A stretch of 7,375 bases of DNA from DATAQC01 sp039649175 (GTDB lineage Bacteria; Actinomycetota; Acidimicrobiia; Acidimicrobiales; AC-14), in contig JBBWZS010000003.1 in NCBI GenBank assembly GCA_039649175.1, forward strand, positions 1 through 7,375, written 5' to 3'. Positions within the stretch are counted from its first letter, which is position 1, and every line of letters starts with the position of its first letter. The translations under genes and the position numbers were made by a program. Under the pieces are notes generated by a model. It did not search any database. It saw only the letters and a program-made list of their open reading frames with translations, and was not told the DNA's origin. Below are positions 1 through 6,096 of the stretch, piece after piece.

Positions 1-1
1 G

Positions 2-151
2 CTCGTGGTGGCGATGATGGACGAACTGCGCGAGCTCCACCTCGGCATCCCGCGCCCCGACCCGGACGCACCGCGTGCGAGCGATCAGCTGCGCGCCGCC
101 TACGAGACGGCGCTGCGTGACCAGACGAGCAGCGAAGCCCCCGAGAGATGA
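2..151 (+). CDS. 3' end of an unrecognised gene (partial)
   Basis: An open frame enters from the left edge and stops at TGA 149-151, giving the last 49 residues of a protein. The visible tail is mostly hydrophilic and probably helical: a segment beginning LVVAMMDELREL, a Pro/Asp-rich turn, a second helix containing QLRAAYETALRD, and a charged end. Codon third positions are strongly G/C, like the true genes in the window, which supports real coding. I do not recognise the family and no catalytic motif is visible, so no function is proposed. The 180 bp between this stop and the next gene (152-331) contain a Shine-Dalgarno-like GAGGAGGA at 177-184 with no start codon at a usable distance; I see nothing else there. 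Confidence 0.6.
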   Translation, partial: LVVAMMDELRELHLGIPRPDPDAPRASDQLRAAYETALRDQTSSEAPER

Positions 152-331
152 TCGGCCCCGCCCTACGGATGGGTTTGAGGAGGAACAGCAGGGATCGGCG
201 CGGCCGGCTGGAGATCAGACCCGTCGGTCCCCAAAGAGGTGGGCACGCCCGGCTGACTCGACCATCTGCCAGACTCCACCATCGCTCCTGAAGAATCGGG
301 TCCACCCGGCCTCCTCGGACCGGCCACCGTC

Positions 332-928
332 GTGGACGCCCGCACCGGCCGCAAGCTCAACAACGCGCTGACCCTCACCTTCAAGACGTCGCCCGAGGAC
401 ACGATCGCCGTCGGCACCCAGGTGGGCTCGGCTTGGGTTCTCCTCGGCTTCAAGAACACCGGCGACGCCGGCCGCTTCACCGTGAAGGGCCCGGCCGGCG
501 AGCTGGCGCTCGACTGCCGAGCGAGACAGACGACGGTGACGACTGCCGGTGGTGAACCGGTCGGCACCGTCGAGCGCGTCGACGACGACGGTGAGCTGCG
601 CGACGCGGGCGGCTCGGTCCTGGCCCGGCTGGCGGGGCTGCCCAAAGAGCACAGCCGTGATCCGGCCTGCCGCTATCCCTTGAGCGACGGCACCGCCGCC
701 GACCTCGGCACGCTCACCCTGCTGACGACGGCGGCGGTCGGGTTCGACCTCGTCGGCGAGCTGGTGGACACGGCGGTGTTCTGGGGGAAGGCGGCGCCGC
801 TGAAGGTCCCCACCCTCGGCGCCCGTCTCGACCTCCACCGTGCCGTGGGGAGCACGCTCGGCAACCTGCTCCTGTGCACGTGCGTCACCATCGCCCTCGG
901 CCCCCAGGCCTTCATCCGGCGCGAGTAG
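332..928 (+). CDS. Hypothetical protein, possibly Tubby-C/LURP-one/scramblase-like
   Basis: This is a 198-residue frame with strong G/C third-position bias. The first available start is GTG 332, but it has no Shine-Dalgarno and no leaderless-type -10 upstream. The frame stays open back to a TGA at 254-256 and looks coding from about position 305 (GLLGPATV), so the true start is uncertain or the 5' end is damaged. The body looks like an all-beta protein: short strands alternate with Gly/Asp turns (GRFTVKGPAG, GEPVGTVERV, GELRDAGGSVLARL), followed by a hydrophobic C-terminal segment (about residues 172-193, LGNLLLCTCVTIALG). Repeated strand-turn units plus a C-terminal hydrophobic helix are how the Tubby-C/LURP-one/scramblase-like superfamily is built. 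That assignment is inference from pattern only. The gene converges on the minus-strand protease-like gene with 18 bp between their stops. Confidence 0.55.
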   Translation: MDARTGRKLNNALTLTFKTSPEDTIAVGTQVGSAWVLLGFKNTGDAGRFTVKGPAGELALDCRARQTTVTTAGGEPVGTVERVDDDGELRDAGGSVLARLAGLPKEHSRDPACRYPLSDGTAADLGTLTLLTTAAVGFDLVGELVDTAVFWGKAAPLKVPTLGARLDLHRAVGSTLGNLLLCTCVTIALGPQAFIRRE

Positions 929-946
929 GGCAACCGAAAGCGCTGG

Positions 947-1714
947 TTACTCGGCCCAGGTGACGAACGTGAACTTCTTGGCACCCTTGTAGTCGCGCTC
1001 GAACACGATGGGTCGCCCGTTCGGCGCGTGACGGACCGCCGTGCCCAGATCGTCGGATTCGTCGATCGAGGAGCCGCTGGCGGCAAGCTTGGTGGCGCCC
1101 ACTGTGGTGGTGGTGTCGCTGTGGGAGTAGATCGTCTCCAACTCGTCGTAGTCGTGCTTGTTCGGGTGCTGGTTGGTGCCGGGGGCGTTGGTGTAGTCCA
1201 TGCAGGTGCCGAGATTGGCGTTGTTGACGTTCTCGTCCTGGTGGTCGAGGCCGATGGTGTGGCCCACCTCCTGGCACATCACCAGGTTCCGCCACGCCGT
1301 CGTGTTGTAGGCGCGGGTGTTGAAGTAGGAGTCGTTCATCTTCACCGAACCCTTGGTGATGTGCGAGCCGGTGACCCACACCGAGCCCAGCCCCAGCCAG
1401 GCCGTGGAGCCGTAGGTGGCATTGCACACCTTCACCAGCCCGGTGACGGGTGCACAGCGCTTGTCGCCCGCCGTCCCGGCGGCGATGGTCATGTCGAGGA
1501 CCGCCGACTTGGACCAGTCGGCCGCTGTCGTGACCAGATAGGGCTTCCAGGCGGCTGACAGGTCGTTCCTGAGGGTGAGGGTGAACGGGTTCGAGGTGCG
1601 GGCCCAGTGGTAGCCGTTCCACGAGTGGTTGGCTCCCGCCGCCGGCGCCAGTGCCTGGGTGCCCAGCACGACCATGGCGACGGCAGCGAGCCGTCGGAGA
1701 GAGACCACCTTCAT
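947..1714 (-). CDS. Secreted matrixin-like (metzincin) protein with Gln in place of the first zinc His
   Basis: The protein has 255 residues. The start at 1714 is chosen because AAAGGAG lies 6 nt upstream; an in-frame ATG at 1738 is poorer. Residues 1-28 form a signal peptide: MKVVSLRRL, a hydrophobic core, then APAAGA before a probable cut after A28, so the mature protein should be exported. The metzincin core is at residues 145-159, VMCQEVGHTIGLDHQ. It aligns to the HExxHxxGxxH zinc motif with Q148 where the first His should be, while E149, H152, G155 and H158 are kept. A Met-turn candidate follows at GTCMDY (M172). The four Cys (87, 97, 147, 171) could form disulfides after export. About 50 residues follow the catalytic-like region without a recognised domain. 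The fold assignment is fairly firm; catalytic activity is uncertain because of the Gln. The gene is transcribed away from the urea operon and no functional tie to it is evident. Confidence 0.85.
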   Translation of the reverse strand: MKVVSLRRLAAVAMVVLGTQALAPAAGANHSWNGYHWARTSNPFTLTLRNDLSAAWKPYLVTTAADWSKSAVLDMTIAAGTAGDKRCAPVTGLVKVCNATYGSTAWLGLGSVWVTGSHITKGSVKMNDSYFNTRAYNTTAWRNLVMCQEVGHTIGLDHQDENVNNANLGTCMDYTNAPGTNQHPNKHDYDELETIYSHSDTTTTVGATKLAASGSSIDESDDLGTAVRHAPNGRPIVFERDYKGAKKFTFVTWAE

Positions 1715-1720
1715 GCCAGG

Positions 1721-1727
1721 CTCCTTT
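1721..1727 (-). promoter_or_regulatory. Ribosome binding site deciding the protease-like gene's start
   Basis: On the minus strand this reads AAAGGAG, six bases before the ATG at 1714-1712. It supports that ATG over the in-frame ATG eight codons upstream (1738), which lies before this site and would make the site part of the coding sequence. The shorter form also gives a normal signal peptide (MKVVSLRR followed by a hydrophobic core). Confidence 0.7.
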
Positions 1728-1798
1728 GCCGGGGTCATCCTCGAAGTTCACCACGAGCGCCGGCGTCGCCCACGACCGTGCCCGCCCCGGCGATCCGT

Positions 1799-1813
1799 GG
1801 TTCGAGAAGAACC
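1799..1813. repeat. Short perfect inverted repeat in the divergent promoter region
   Basis: GGTTC, five bases, then GAACC form a 15-bp palindromic element (arms 1799-1803 and 1809-1813). It lies just downstream of a minus-strand -10-like hexamer at 1821-1816, so it would cover the start point of the protease-like gene if that promoter is real. It could be an operator for a dimeric repressor, or chance. The arms are short and no regulator can be named. Confidence 0.3.
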
Positions 1814-1815
1814 CC

Positions 1816-1821
1816 AGGCTA
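1816..1821 (-). promoter_or_regulatory. Candidate -10 element for the protease-like gene
   Basis: The minus strand reads TAGCCT here, matching the actinobacterial TANNNT -10 pattern. It would start transcription near 1809 and give a leader of about 95 nt. No clear -35 hexamer is seen. The assignment rests on a six-base match in a GC-rich region. Confidence 0.25.
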
Positions 1822-1874
1822 CCCCCGCCCGTCCGCCACCCGGTTCCTCGCCCTCCCTCGAGCTCGTCGCCGAG

Positions 1875-1934
1875 GAAACAAGAGCGAAAGCCACCGTTAG
1901 TAAACCAGAAATGTTCAGGACCCCGGGCGGAAAA
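1875..1934 (+). promoter_or_regulatory. Candidate GlnR-type operator: GAAA pentamers at 11-nt multiples
   Basis: GAAAC (1875), GAAAG (1886), GAAAT (1908) and GAAAA (1930) start at offsets 0, 11, 33 and 55, all multiples of 11 and therefore on nearly the same face of the helix. GlnR of actinomycetes binds alternating 5-base boxes, GTnAC-like and GAAAC-like, each separated by 6 bases, which is this same 11-nt step. The GAAAC-like boxes fit well (1886, 1908 and 1930, every 22 nt). The intervening boxes at 1897 (TTAGT) and 1919 (GACCC) fit the GTnAC consensus poorly. The position upstream of the urtA -10 and the nitrogen-scavenging role of the operon both fit. Binding by GlnR is inferred. Confidence 0.35.
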
Positions 1935-1944
1935 CGACCCTGGC

Positions 1945-1950
1945 TAGTTT
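1945..1950 (+). promoter_or_regulatory. Candidate -10 element for the urtABCDE operon
   Basis: TAGTTT matches the TANNNT -10 pattern. It would initiate around 1955-1957 and leave a leader of about 30 nt that contains the GAGGAG ribosome site. There is no good -35 hexamer 16-18 bp upstream, as expected for a promoter that depends on an activator. The GAAA-box series ends 10 bp upstream. Confidence 0.4.
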
Positions 1951-1974
1951 CCCCAGTGTTCACCCACCTTGACC

Positions 1975-1980
1975 GAGGAG
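1975..1980 (+). promoter_or_regulatory. Ribosome binding site that selects the TTG start of urtA
   Basis: GAGGAG ends at 1980, five bases before TTG 1986. An in-frame GTG at 1980-1982 overlaps this site and so cannot use it. Starting at TTG gives MKKLTRSR followed by the hydrophobic core, a normal lipoprotein signal. Confidence 0.65.
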
Positions 1981-1985
1981 TGGCA

Positions 1986-3233
1986 TTGAAGAAACTGACC
2001 CGTTCGCGCGCGTTCGTCGTACTCGCCGTCGCCGGGATGCTGATCGCGTCCGCCTGCGGCAGCAAGTCCAAGACGACATCCGCGCCCGCCAATACTGACA
2101 GCCAACCCGGCGTGAGCGGCGACACCATCAAGGTCGGCATCCTCCACTCCTTGTCGGGCACCATGGCCATCAGCGAGGTATCGGTGAAAGACGCCGAGAT
2201 CCTCGCCATCAACGAGCTCAACGCCAGTGGTGGGGTCCTGGGCAAAAAGGTCGTCCCCGTGGTCGAAGACGGAGCGTCGGACTGGCCGACCTTCGCCGAA
2301 AAGGCCCAGAAGCTCATCTCCGTCGACAACGTGGCGGCCACCTTCGGGGGATGGACCTCGGCCAGCCGCAAGGCCATGCTGCCGGTCTTCGAACGCAACA
2401 AGGCGCTCCTCTACTACCCGGTGCAGTACGAGGGACTGGAGGCGTCGCCGTACATCTTCTACACCGGCGCCACTACCAACCAGCAGATCATCCCCGGCCT
2501 CGACTACCTCAAGAGCCAGGGCAAGACCAAGCTGTTCCTCCTCGGCAGCGACTACGTGTTCCCCCGTACCGCCAACAAGGAGATCAAGGCCTACGCCAAG
2601 GCCAACGGCATGGACATCGTGGGTGAGGAGTACACCCCCCTCGGGGCCACCGAGTACACGACCATCATCAACAAGATCAAAGAAGCCAAGCCCCAGGCCG
2701 TGTTCAACACCCTGAACGGCGACAGCAACGTGGCCTTCTTCAAGCAGCTGAAGGATGCCGGCGTCAGCTCGTCAGACTTGCCTGTGCTCTCGGTCAGCGT
2801 GGCCGAGGAGGAGGTGCGGGGCATCGGGCCGGAGAACGTCGCCGGCCACCTGACGGCCTGGAACTACTACCAGACGACCGACACCCCGGCCAACAACACC
2901 TTCGTCGCCGACTACAAGAAGGCGACCGGGCAGAACCGGGTCACCGACGACCCGGTCGAGGCCGGCTACCTCCAGGTCAAGCTGTGGGCGGCGGAGGTGA
3001 CCAAGGCGGCGTCGACCAACCCCGAGAAGGTCAAGGCCGCCGCCGGCGGGATCACCTTCGACGCCCCCGAGGGTCCGGTCACCGTCAACGGTGAGAACCA
3101 CCACATCTCCAAGACGGCCCGCATCGGCGTCATCCAGCCCGACGGGCTCATCAAGGAGGTGTGGAACTCGGGAGGGCCGATCCAACCCGACCCCTTCCTC
3201 AAGTCCTATCCCTGGGCCACGGGCCTGTCCTAG
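1986..3233 (+). CDS. urtA: Urea ABC transporter, urea-binding lipoprotein UrtA
   Basis: This is the extracytoplasmic receptor of the urea importer; it binds urea outside the membrane and delivers it to UrtB/UrtC. The 415-residue product starts at TTG 1986, set by GAGGAG five bases upstream. Residues 1-24 are a lipoprotein signal: MKKLTRSR, a hydrophobic core, then IASAC with C24 as the likely lipidated cysteine. A Ser/Thr/Pro-rich linker (25-45) leads into a type I periplasmic-binding fold (Peripla_BP_5-like). Family hallmarks are GILHSLSGTMAISE (51-64), GGWTSASRKAMLP (121-133) and YYPVQYEGLEASP (143-155). The length is normal for UrtA. The receptor for short-chain amides (FmdD/AmiC type) is the nearest alternative, but the complete urtBCDE-ureAB context makes urea much more likely. 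It is the first gene of the operon, with urtB 31 bp downstream. The frame is open further upstream, but that part is non-coding leader. Confidence 0.95.
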   Translation: MKKLTRSRAFVVLAVAGMLIASACGSKSKTTSAPANTDSQPGVSGDTIKVGILHSLSGTMAISEVSVKDAEILAINELNASGGVLGKKVVPVVEDGASDWPTFAEKAQKLISVDNVAATFGGWTSASRKAMLPVFERNKALLYYPVQYEGLEASPYIFYTGATTNQQIIPGLDYLKSQGKTKLFLLGSDYVFPRTANKEIKAYAKANGMDIVGEEYTPLGATEYTTIINKIKEAKPQAVFNTLNGDSNVAFFKQLKDAGVSSSDLPVLSVSVAEEEVRGIGPENVAGHLTAWNYYQTTDTPANNTFVADYKKATGQNRVTDDPVEAGYLQVKLWAAEVTKAASTNPEKVKAAAGGITFDAPEGPVTVNGENHHISKTARIGVIQPDGLIKEVWNSGGPIQPDPFLKSYPWATGLS

Positions 3234-3264
3234 TCCGTCTCGGTAGCAGCGTTCGGAGCCGGCG

Positions 3265-4152
3265 ATGCACGTCGTCCTTTCCCAACTGTTCGCCGGCGTC
3301 AGCGTCGGCTCCATCCTGCTGCTCATCGCCCTGGGCCTGGTGTTCACCTTCGGGCAGATGAACGTCATCAACATGGCCCACGGCGAGTTCATCATGGCCG
3401 GCGCCTACACCTCCTACGTGCTCCAGGGCGCCTTCGGGACAACCGTCGGGCAGTCCTTGATCCTGTCGGTGCTGGTGGCCTTCGTCGTGGCCGGGCTGAT
3501 GGGGGTGGTGCTCGAGGCCACGCTCATCCGCCGCCTCTACGGGCGCCCGCTCGACACCCTGCTGGTGACGTGGGGAGTGAGCCTCATCCTCCAACAGCTC
3601 GCCCGGGACATCTTCGGCGCCCCCAACGTCGACGTCAGGGCACCCGAGTGGTTGCGGGGCGGCCCCACGCTGATCGGCGTCAGCCTCCCCTGGTCGCGGC
3701 TGTTCATCATCGGCCTCGTCTTCGCCGCCGTGGCCACCATCTGGGTGTTCCTCAACCGGCTCCCCGAGGGACGGCGCATGCGGGCCGTCACCCAGAACCG
3801 CCAACTGGCCTCCTGTAGCGGCGTGGCCACCGACCGCGTCGATCGCACCACGTTCTTCATCGGCTCGGGACTGGCCGGCATCGCCGGCGTGGCCCTGACC
3901 CTCCTGGGCCCGATCGGGCCCACCCTCGGCACCAACTACGTGGTCGACGCCTTCCTGGTGGTCGTCGTCGGCGGCCTCGGCCAGCTCCGCGGCGCAGTCA
4001 TCGCCGCCCTCGCCCTGGGCATCCTCAACTCCTTCGTCGAGTACGGGACCCAGGCCAGCTTCGCCAAGGTCGTGGTGTTCATCGCCATCGTGGCCTTCCT
4101 CCAGGTCCGACCCCAGGGACTCGTCGTGCTGCGGACGCGCTCGCTCACATGA
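3265..4152 (+). CDS. urtB: Urea ABC transporter permease UrtB
   Basis: One of two integral membrane subunits forming the urea translocation path (LivH-like, BPD_transp_2 family). The ATG at 3265 is preceded by a weak CGGAGC. The 295 residues carry about eight hydrophobic segments. The typical N-terminal signature GLVFTFGQMNVINMAHGEF is at 24-42, GRPLDTLLVTWGVSLILQQ at 93-111, and the cytoplasmic coupling loop that contacts the ATPases is around MRAVTQNRQLASCSGVATDR (172-191). The C-terminal half has LGTNYVVDAF (221-230) and VVVVGGLGQLRG, strongly UrtB-like. Many proteobacterial UrtB proteins carry a long N-terminal extracytoplasmic extension; it is absent here and the protein begins directly at the permease core. 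The stop overlaps the urtC start by 4 bp (ATGA), suggesting coupled translation. Confidence 0.95.
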   Translation: MHVVLSQLFAGVSVGSILLLIALGLVFTFGQMNVINMAHGEFIMAGAYTSYVLQGAFGTTVGQSLILSVLVAFVVAGLMGVVLEATLIRRLYGRPLDTLLVTWGVSLILQQLARDIFGAPNVDVRAPEWLRGGPTLIGVSLPWSRLFIIGLVFAAVATIWVFLNRLPEGRRMRAVTQNRQLASCSGVATDRVDRTTFFIGSGLAGIAGVALTLLGPIGPTLGTNYVVDAFLVVVVGGLGQLRGAVIAALALGILNSFVEYGTQASFAKVVVFIAIVAFLQVRPQGLVVLRTRSLT

Positions 4153-5270
4153 GAACGAGCCTGCTCGACAGCCGGGTCCCATCCATCGGCCAGTCCCGCC
4201 GGGAGGCGATCGGACGACGCGTGGTCTTCGCCGTCGTGGCCGCCCTGGTGCTGGTGGCGCCCCTGTTGTTGTCGGACTTCCGCCTCAACCTGCTGGCCAA
4301 GTACCTGTGCTTCGCCATCCTGGCCGTCGGCATCGACCTGGCGTGGGGCTACGGCGGGATGCTCACCCTCGGCCAGGGCGCGTTCTTCGGCCTCGGCGGA
4401 TACGCCATGGCCATGCACCTCAAGCTGGCCGAGGTGGGTGCGGGCCAGGTGCCCGACTTCATGTCCTGGAGCGGCGTGGAGCGCCTCCCGCTGCTCTGGA
4501 AGCCGTTCGCCTACCCGTGGTTCGCCATCCCCGCCGCCGTGCTCATCCCCATGGGCGTGGCCGCCCTGCTCGGCTCCCTGGTGTTCCGCCGCCGGGTGCG
4601 CGGCGCCTACTTCGCCATCCTCACCCAGGCCTTGGCCGCCGCCTTCGTCATCCTGCTCATCGGCCAGCAAGGCCTCACCGGCGGCACCAACGGCCTCACC
4701 AACGTGCACACCCTCTTCGGCTACGACCTCAACGACCCCGCCAACCGAAGGCTGCTGTACGTGATCACCGCAGTCGCGCTCGGGGTGGTGTTCCTCCTGA
4801 CCCGACAGCTGGTCCACAGCCGGTTCGGCCGGCTCCTGATGGCGGTGCGCGACGGCGAGGGGCGGGTGCGGTTCCTCGGGTACAACCCCACCACGGTCAA
4901 GGTCGTGGCCTTCTCGCTGGCGGCGGGCATGGGTGGGCTGGCCGGGGCCCTGTTCGTCCCCGTCGTCGGCATCATCTCGCCGGCCATGCTGGGCGTGGTG
5001 GCCTCGCTGGAGATGGTGATCTGGGTCGCCGTCGGCGGACGGGGCACCCTCGTCGGCGCCGTCGTCGGGGCCGTGCTCGTCAACTACGCCCACACCACGC
5101 TCTCGGAGCGGATCCCCGCCGGGTGGCTCTACGTCCAGGGCGCCCTGTTCATCGTCGTCATCGCCTTCGCTCCCGGCGGCTTGGCCAGCCTGCGCGAGGT
5201 GCCGGGCAAGCTCCGGCGGCGTGCCCCGCAGCCGGCGCCCGGCGGCGCCGCCGAACTGGAGGCGGCATGA
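4149..5270 (+). CDS. urtC: Urea ABC transporter permease UrtC
   Basis: The second membrane subunit of the urea importer (LivM-like, BPD_transp_2 family), pairing with UrtB. It has 373 residues, a usual size. A basic N-terminal tail precedes the first membrane segment (about 24-41). The core signature AWGYGGMLTLGQGAFFGLGG is at 65-84. RRVRGAYFAILTQALAAAF (148-166) and QQGLTGGTNGL (173-183) are typical of LivM/UrtC. The coupling loop is around RFGRLLMAVRDGEGRVRFLG (225-244). A Pro/Ala/Arg-rich cytoplasmic tail (about 352-373) ends the protein. The start overlaps the urtB stop, and the stop overlaps the urtD start by ATGA (5267-5270). No good independent ribosome site precedes the ATG, so translation probably relies on coupling to urtB. 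Confidence 0.95.
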   Translation: MRTSLLDSRVPSIGQSRREAIGRRVVFAVVAALVLVAPLLLSDFRLNLLAKYLCFAILAVGIDLAWGYGGMLTLGQGAFFGLGGYAMAMHLKLAEVGAGQVPDFMSWSGVERLPLLWKPFAYPWFAIPAAVLIPMGVAALLGSLVFRRRVRGAYFAILTQALAAAFVILLIGQQGLTGGTNGLTNVHTLFGYDLNDPANRRLLYVITAVALGVVFLLTRQLVHSRFGRLLMAVRDGEGRVRFLGYNPTTVKVVAFSLAAGMGGLAGALFVPVVGIISPAMLGVVASLEMVIWVAVGGRGTLVGAVVGAVLVNYAHTTLSERIPAGWLYVQGALFIVVIAFAPGGLASLREVPGKLRRRAPQPAPGGAAELEAA

Positions 5271-6079
5271 CCGTGACCGAGGCGGCCACGCCCGCCGCGG
5301 CCCTTCCGCCGCCGTTGCTCGAGGTGAAGGGCCTCCAGGTCACCTTCGACGGGTTCCGGGCCATCGACGGTCTCGACTTCTCCGTGGCCGAAGGCGAGCT
5401 CCGCTTCCTGATCGGCCCCAACGGCGCGGGCAAGACGACCCTCATCGATTCGGTCACCGGGCTCACCCGCCCGGCGTCGGGCACGGTGCGCTTCGGTGAG
5501 CACCAACTCGTCGGCCGGCGCGAGCACGACATCGTCCGCCTCGGGGTGGGCCGGACGTTCCAGACCCCGACGGTGTTCGACCGCCTCACCGTCGTCGAGA
5601 ACATCGACCTGGCCGCCAGCCTGCGCCGCCGGGGCCGGTCGTTCCTCCGTCGTCGCCAGGGCATCGACGCCCCGGTGTCCGAGGCGCTCGAGACCGTCGA
5701 CCTGGCCGCCCAGGCCGAGCGCCCGGCGGGCGAGCTGTCCCACGGGCAGAAGCAGTGGCTGGAGATCGGCATGCTCCTCGTCCAGGACCCGCGCCTGCTC
5801 CTGCTCGACGAACCCGTCGCCGGCATGAGCCGCGATGAGCGCACCCGCACCGGCGAGCTGCTCCAGTTGGTAGCCCGCACCCGCACGGTGGTGGTGGTCG
5901 AGCACGACATGGACTTCCTGCGGCGCTTCGCCAGCCGGGTGACGGTGATGCACGAGGGCAAGGTGCTCTGCGAGGGGAACGTGGCCGAGGTCCAGGCCAA
6001 CGCCACCGTGCAGGAGGTCTATCTGGGCCGGCCCTCGGTGGAGCGCGGCGTCGAGGCAACCGCCTCGACGACGGCCTGA
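5267..6079 (+). CDS. urtD: Urea ABC transporter ATP-binding protein UrtD
   Basis: One of the two cytoplasmic ATPases of the importer (LivG-like). The 270-residue product starts at ATG 5267, with GGAGG (5258-5262) four bases upstream inside the urtC end. An Ala/Pro-rich N-terminal tail of about 16 residues precedes the ABC domain. All ATPase motifs are present: Walker A GPNGAGKTT (50-58), Q-loop Q99 in GRTFQTP, signature LSHGQKQWLEIGM (157-169), Walker B LLLLDEP (177-183) with catalytic E182, and the switch His H213 in VVVEHDMDF. The LSHGQKQWLEIGM form, rather than the common LSGGQ, is characteristic of UrtD. The last 15 or so residues are Thr/Ser/Ala-rich and probably disordered. The stop overlaps the ATG of a five-codon ORF leading to urtE. 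Confidence 0.95.
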   Translation: MTVTEAATPAAALPPPLLEVKGLQVTFDGFRAIDGLDFSVAEGELRFLIGPNGAGKTTLIDSVTGLTRPASGTVRFGEHQLVGRREHDIVRLGVGRTFQTPTVFDRLTVVENIDLAASLRRRGRSFLRRRQGIDAPVSEALETVDLAAQAERPAGELSHGQKQWLEIGMLLVQDPRLLLLDEPVAGMSRDERTRTGELLQLVARTRTVVVVEHDMDFLRRFASRVTVMHEGKVLCEGNVAEVQANATVQEVYLGRPSVERGVEATASTTA

Positions 6080-6096
6080 TGGGCAGGTTCGCCTGA
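6079..6096 (+). other. Five-codon ORF linking urtD to urtE
   Basis: ATG at 6079-6081 overlaps the urtD stop as TGATG (6077-6081). It encodes MGRFA and stops at TGA 6094-6096, which overlaps the urtE ATG as another TGATG (6094-6098). It could act as a reinitiation relay that couples urtE translation to urtD. GGGCAGG within it (6081-6087) could alternatively serve as the urtE ribosome site. A peptide function is unlikely, and chance is quite possible. Confidence 0.25.

Noticed and set aside
169..291. Small 40-codon ORF starting at ATG 169
   Set aside because: The product is Arg-rich with no coding-like third-position pattern, and the GAGGAGGA lies after its ATG.
932..948. AACC/GGTT hairpin between the convergent genes as a bidirectional terminator
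   Set aside because: The stem is only 4 bp, with no U-tract on either strand, and it overlaps the stop of the minus-strand gene.
1969..1974. TTGACC as a -35 element
   Set aside because: It lies only 11 bases before the urtA start and partly overlaps the ribosome site, with no room for a -10 and leader.
1629..1985. In-frame N-terminal extension of urtA
   Set aside because: It would overlap the protease-like gene and its promoter region. It would also bury the lipoprotein signal in mid-protein, and it ignores the GAGGAG site at 1975.
3199..5093. Long minus-strand open frames (3199-4182 and 3936-5093) opposite urtB and urtC
   Set aside because: Their products are Asp/Glu/Gly/His-rich low-complexity strings typical of antisense reading of GC-rich genes, and the plus strand encodes clear UrtB and UrtC.
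4307..5266. Plus-strand open frame running into urtD that would extend it by about 320 residues
   Set aside because: The upstream part is Arg/Pro/His-rich out-of-frame reading of urtC. The UrtD family pattern and a good ribosome site set the start at 5267.
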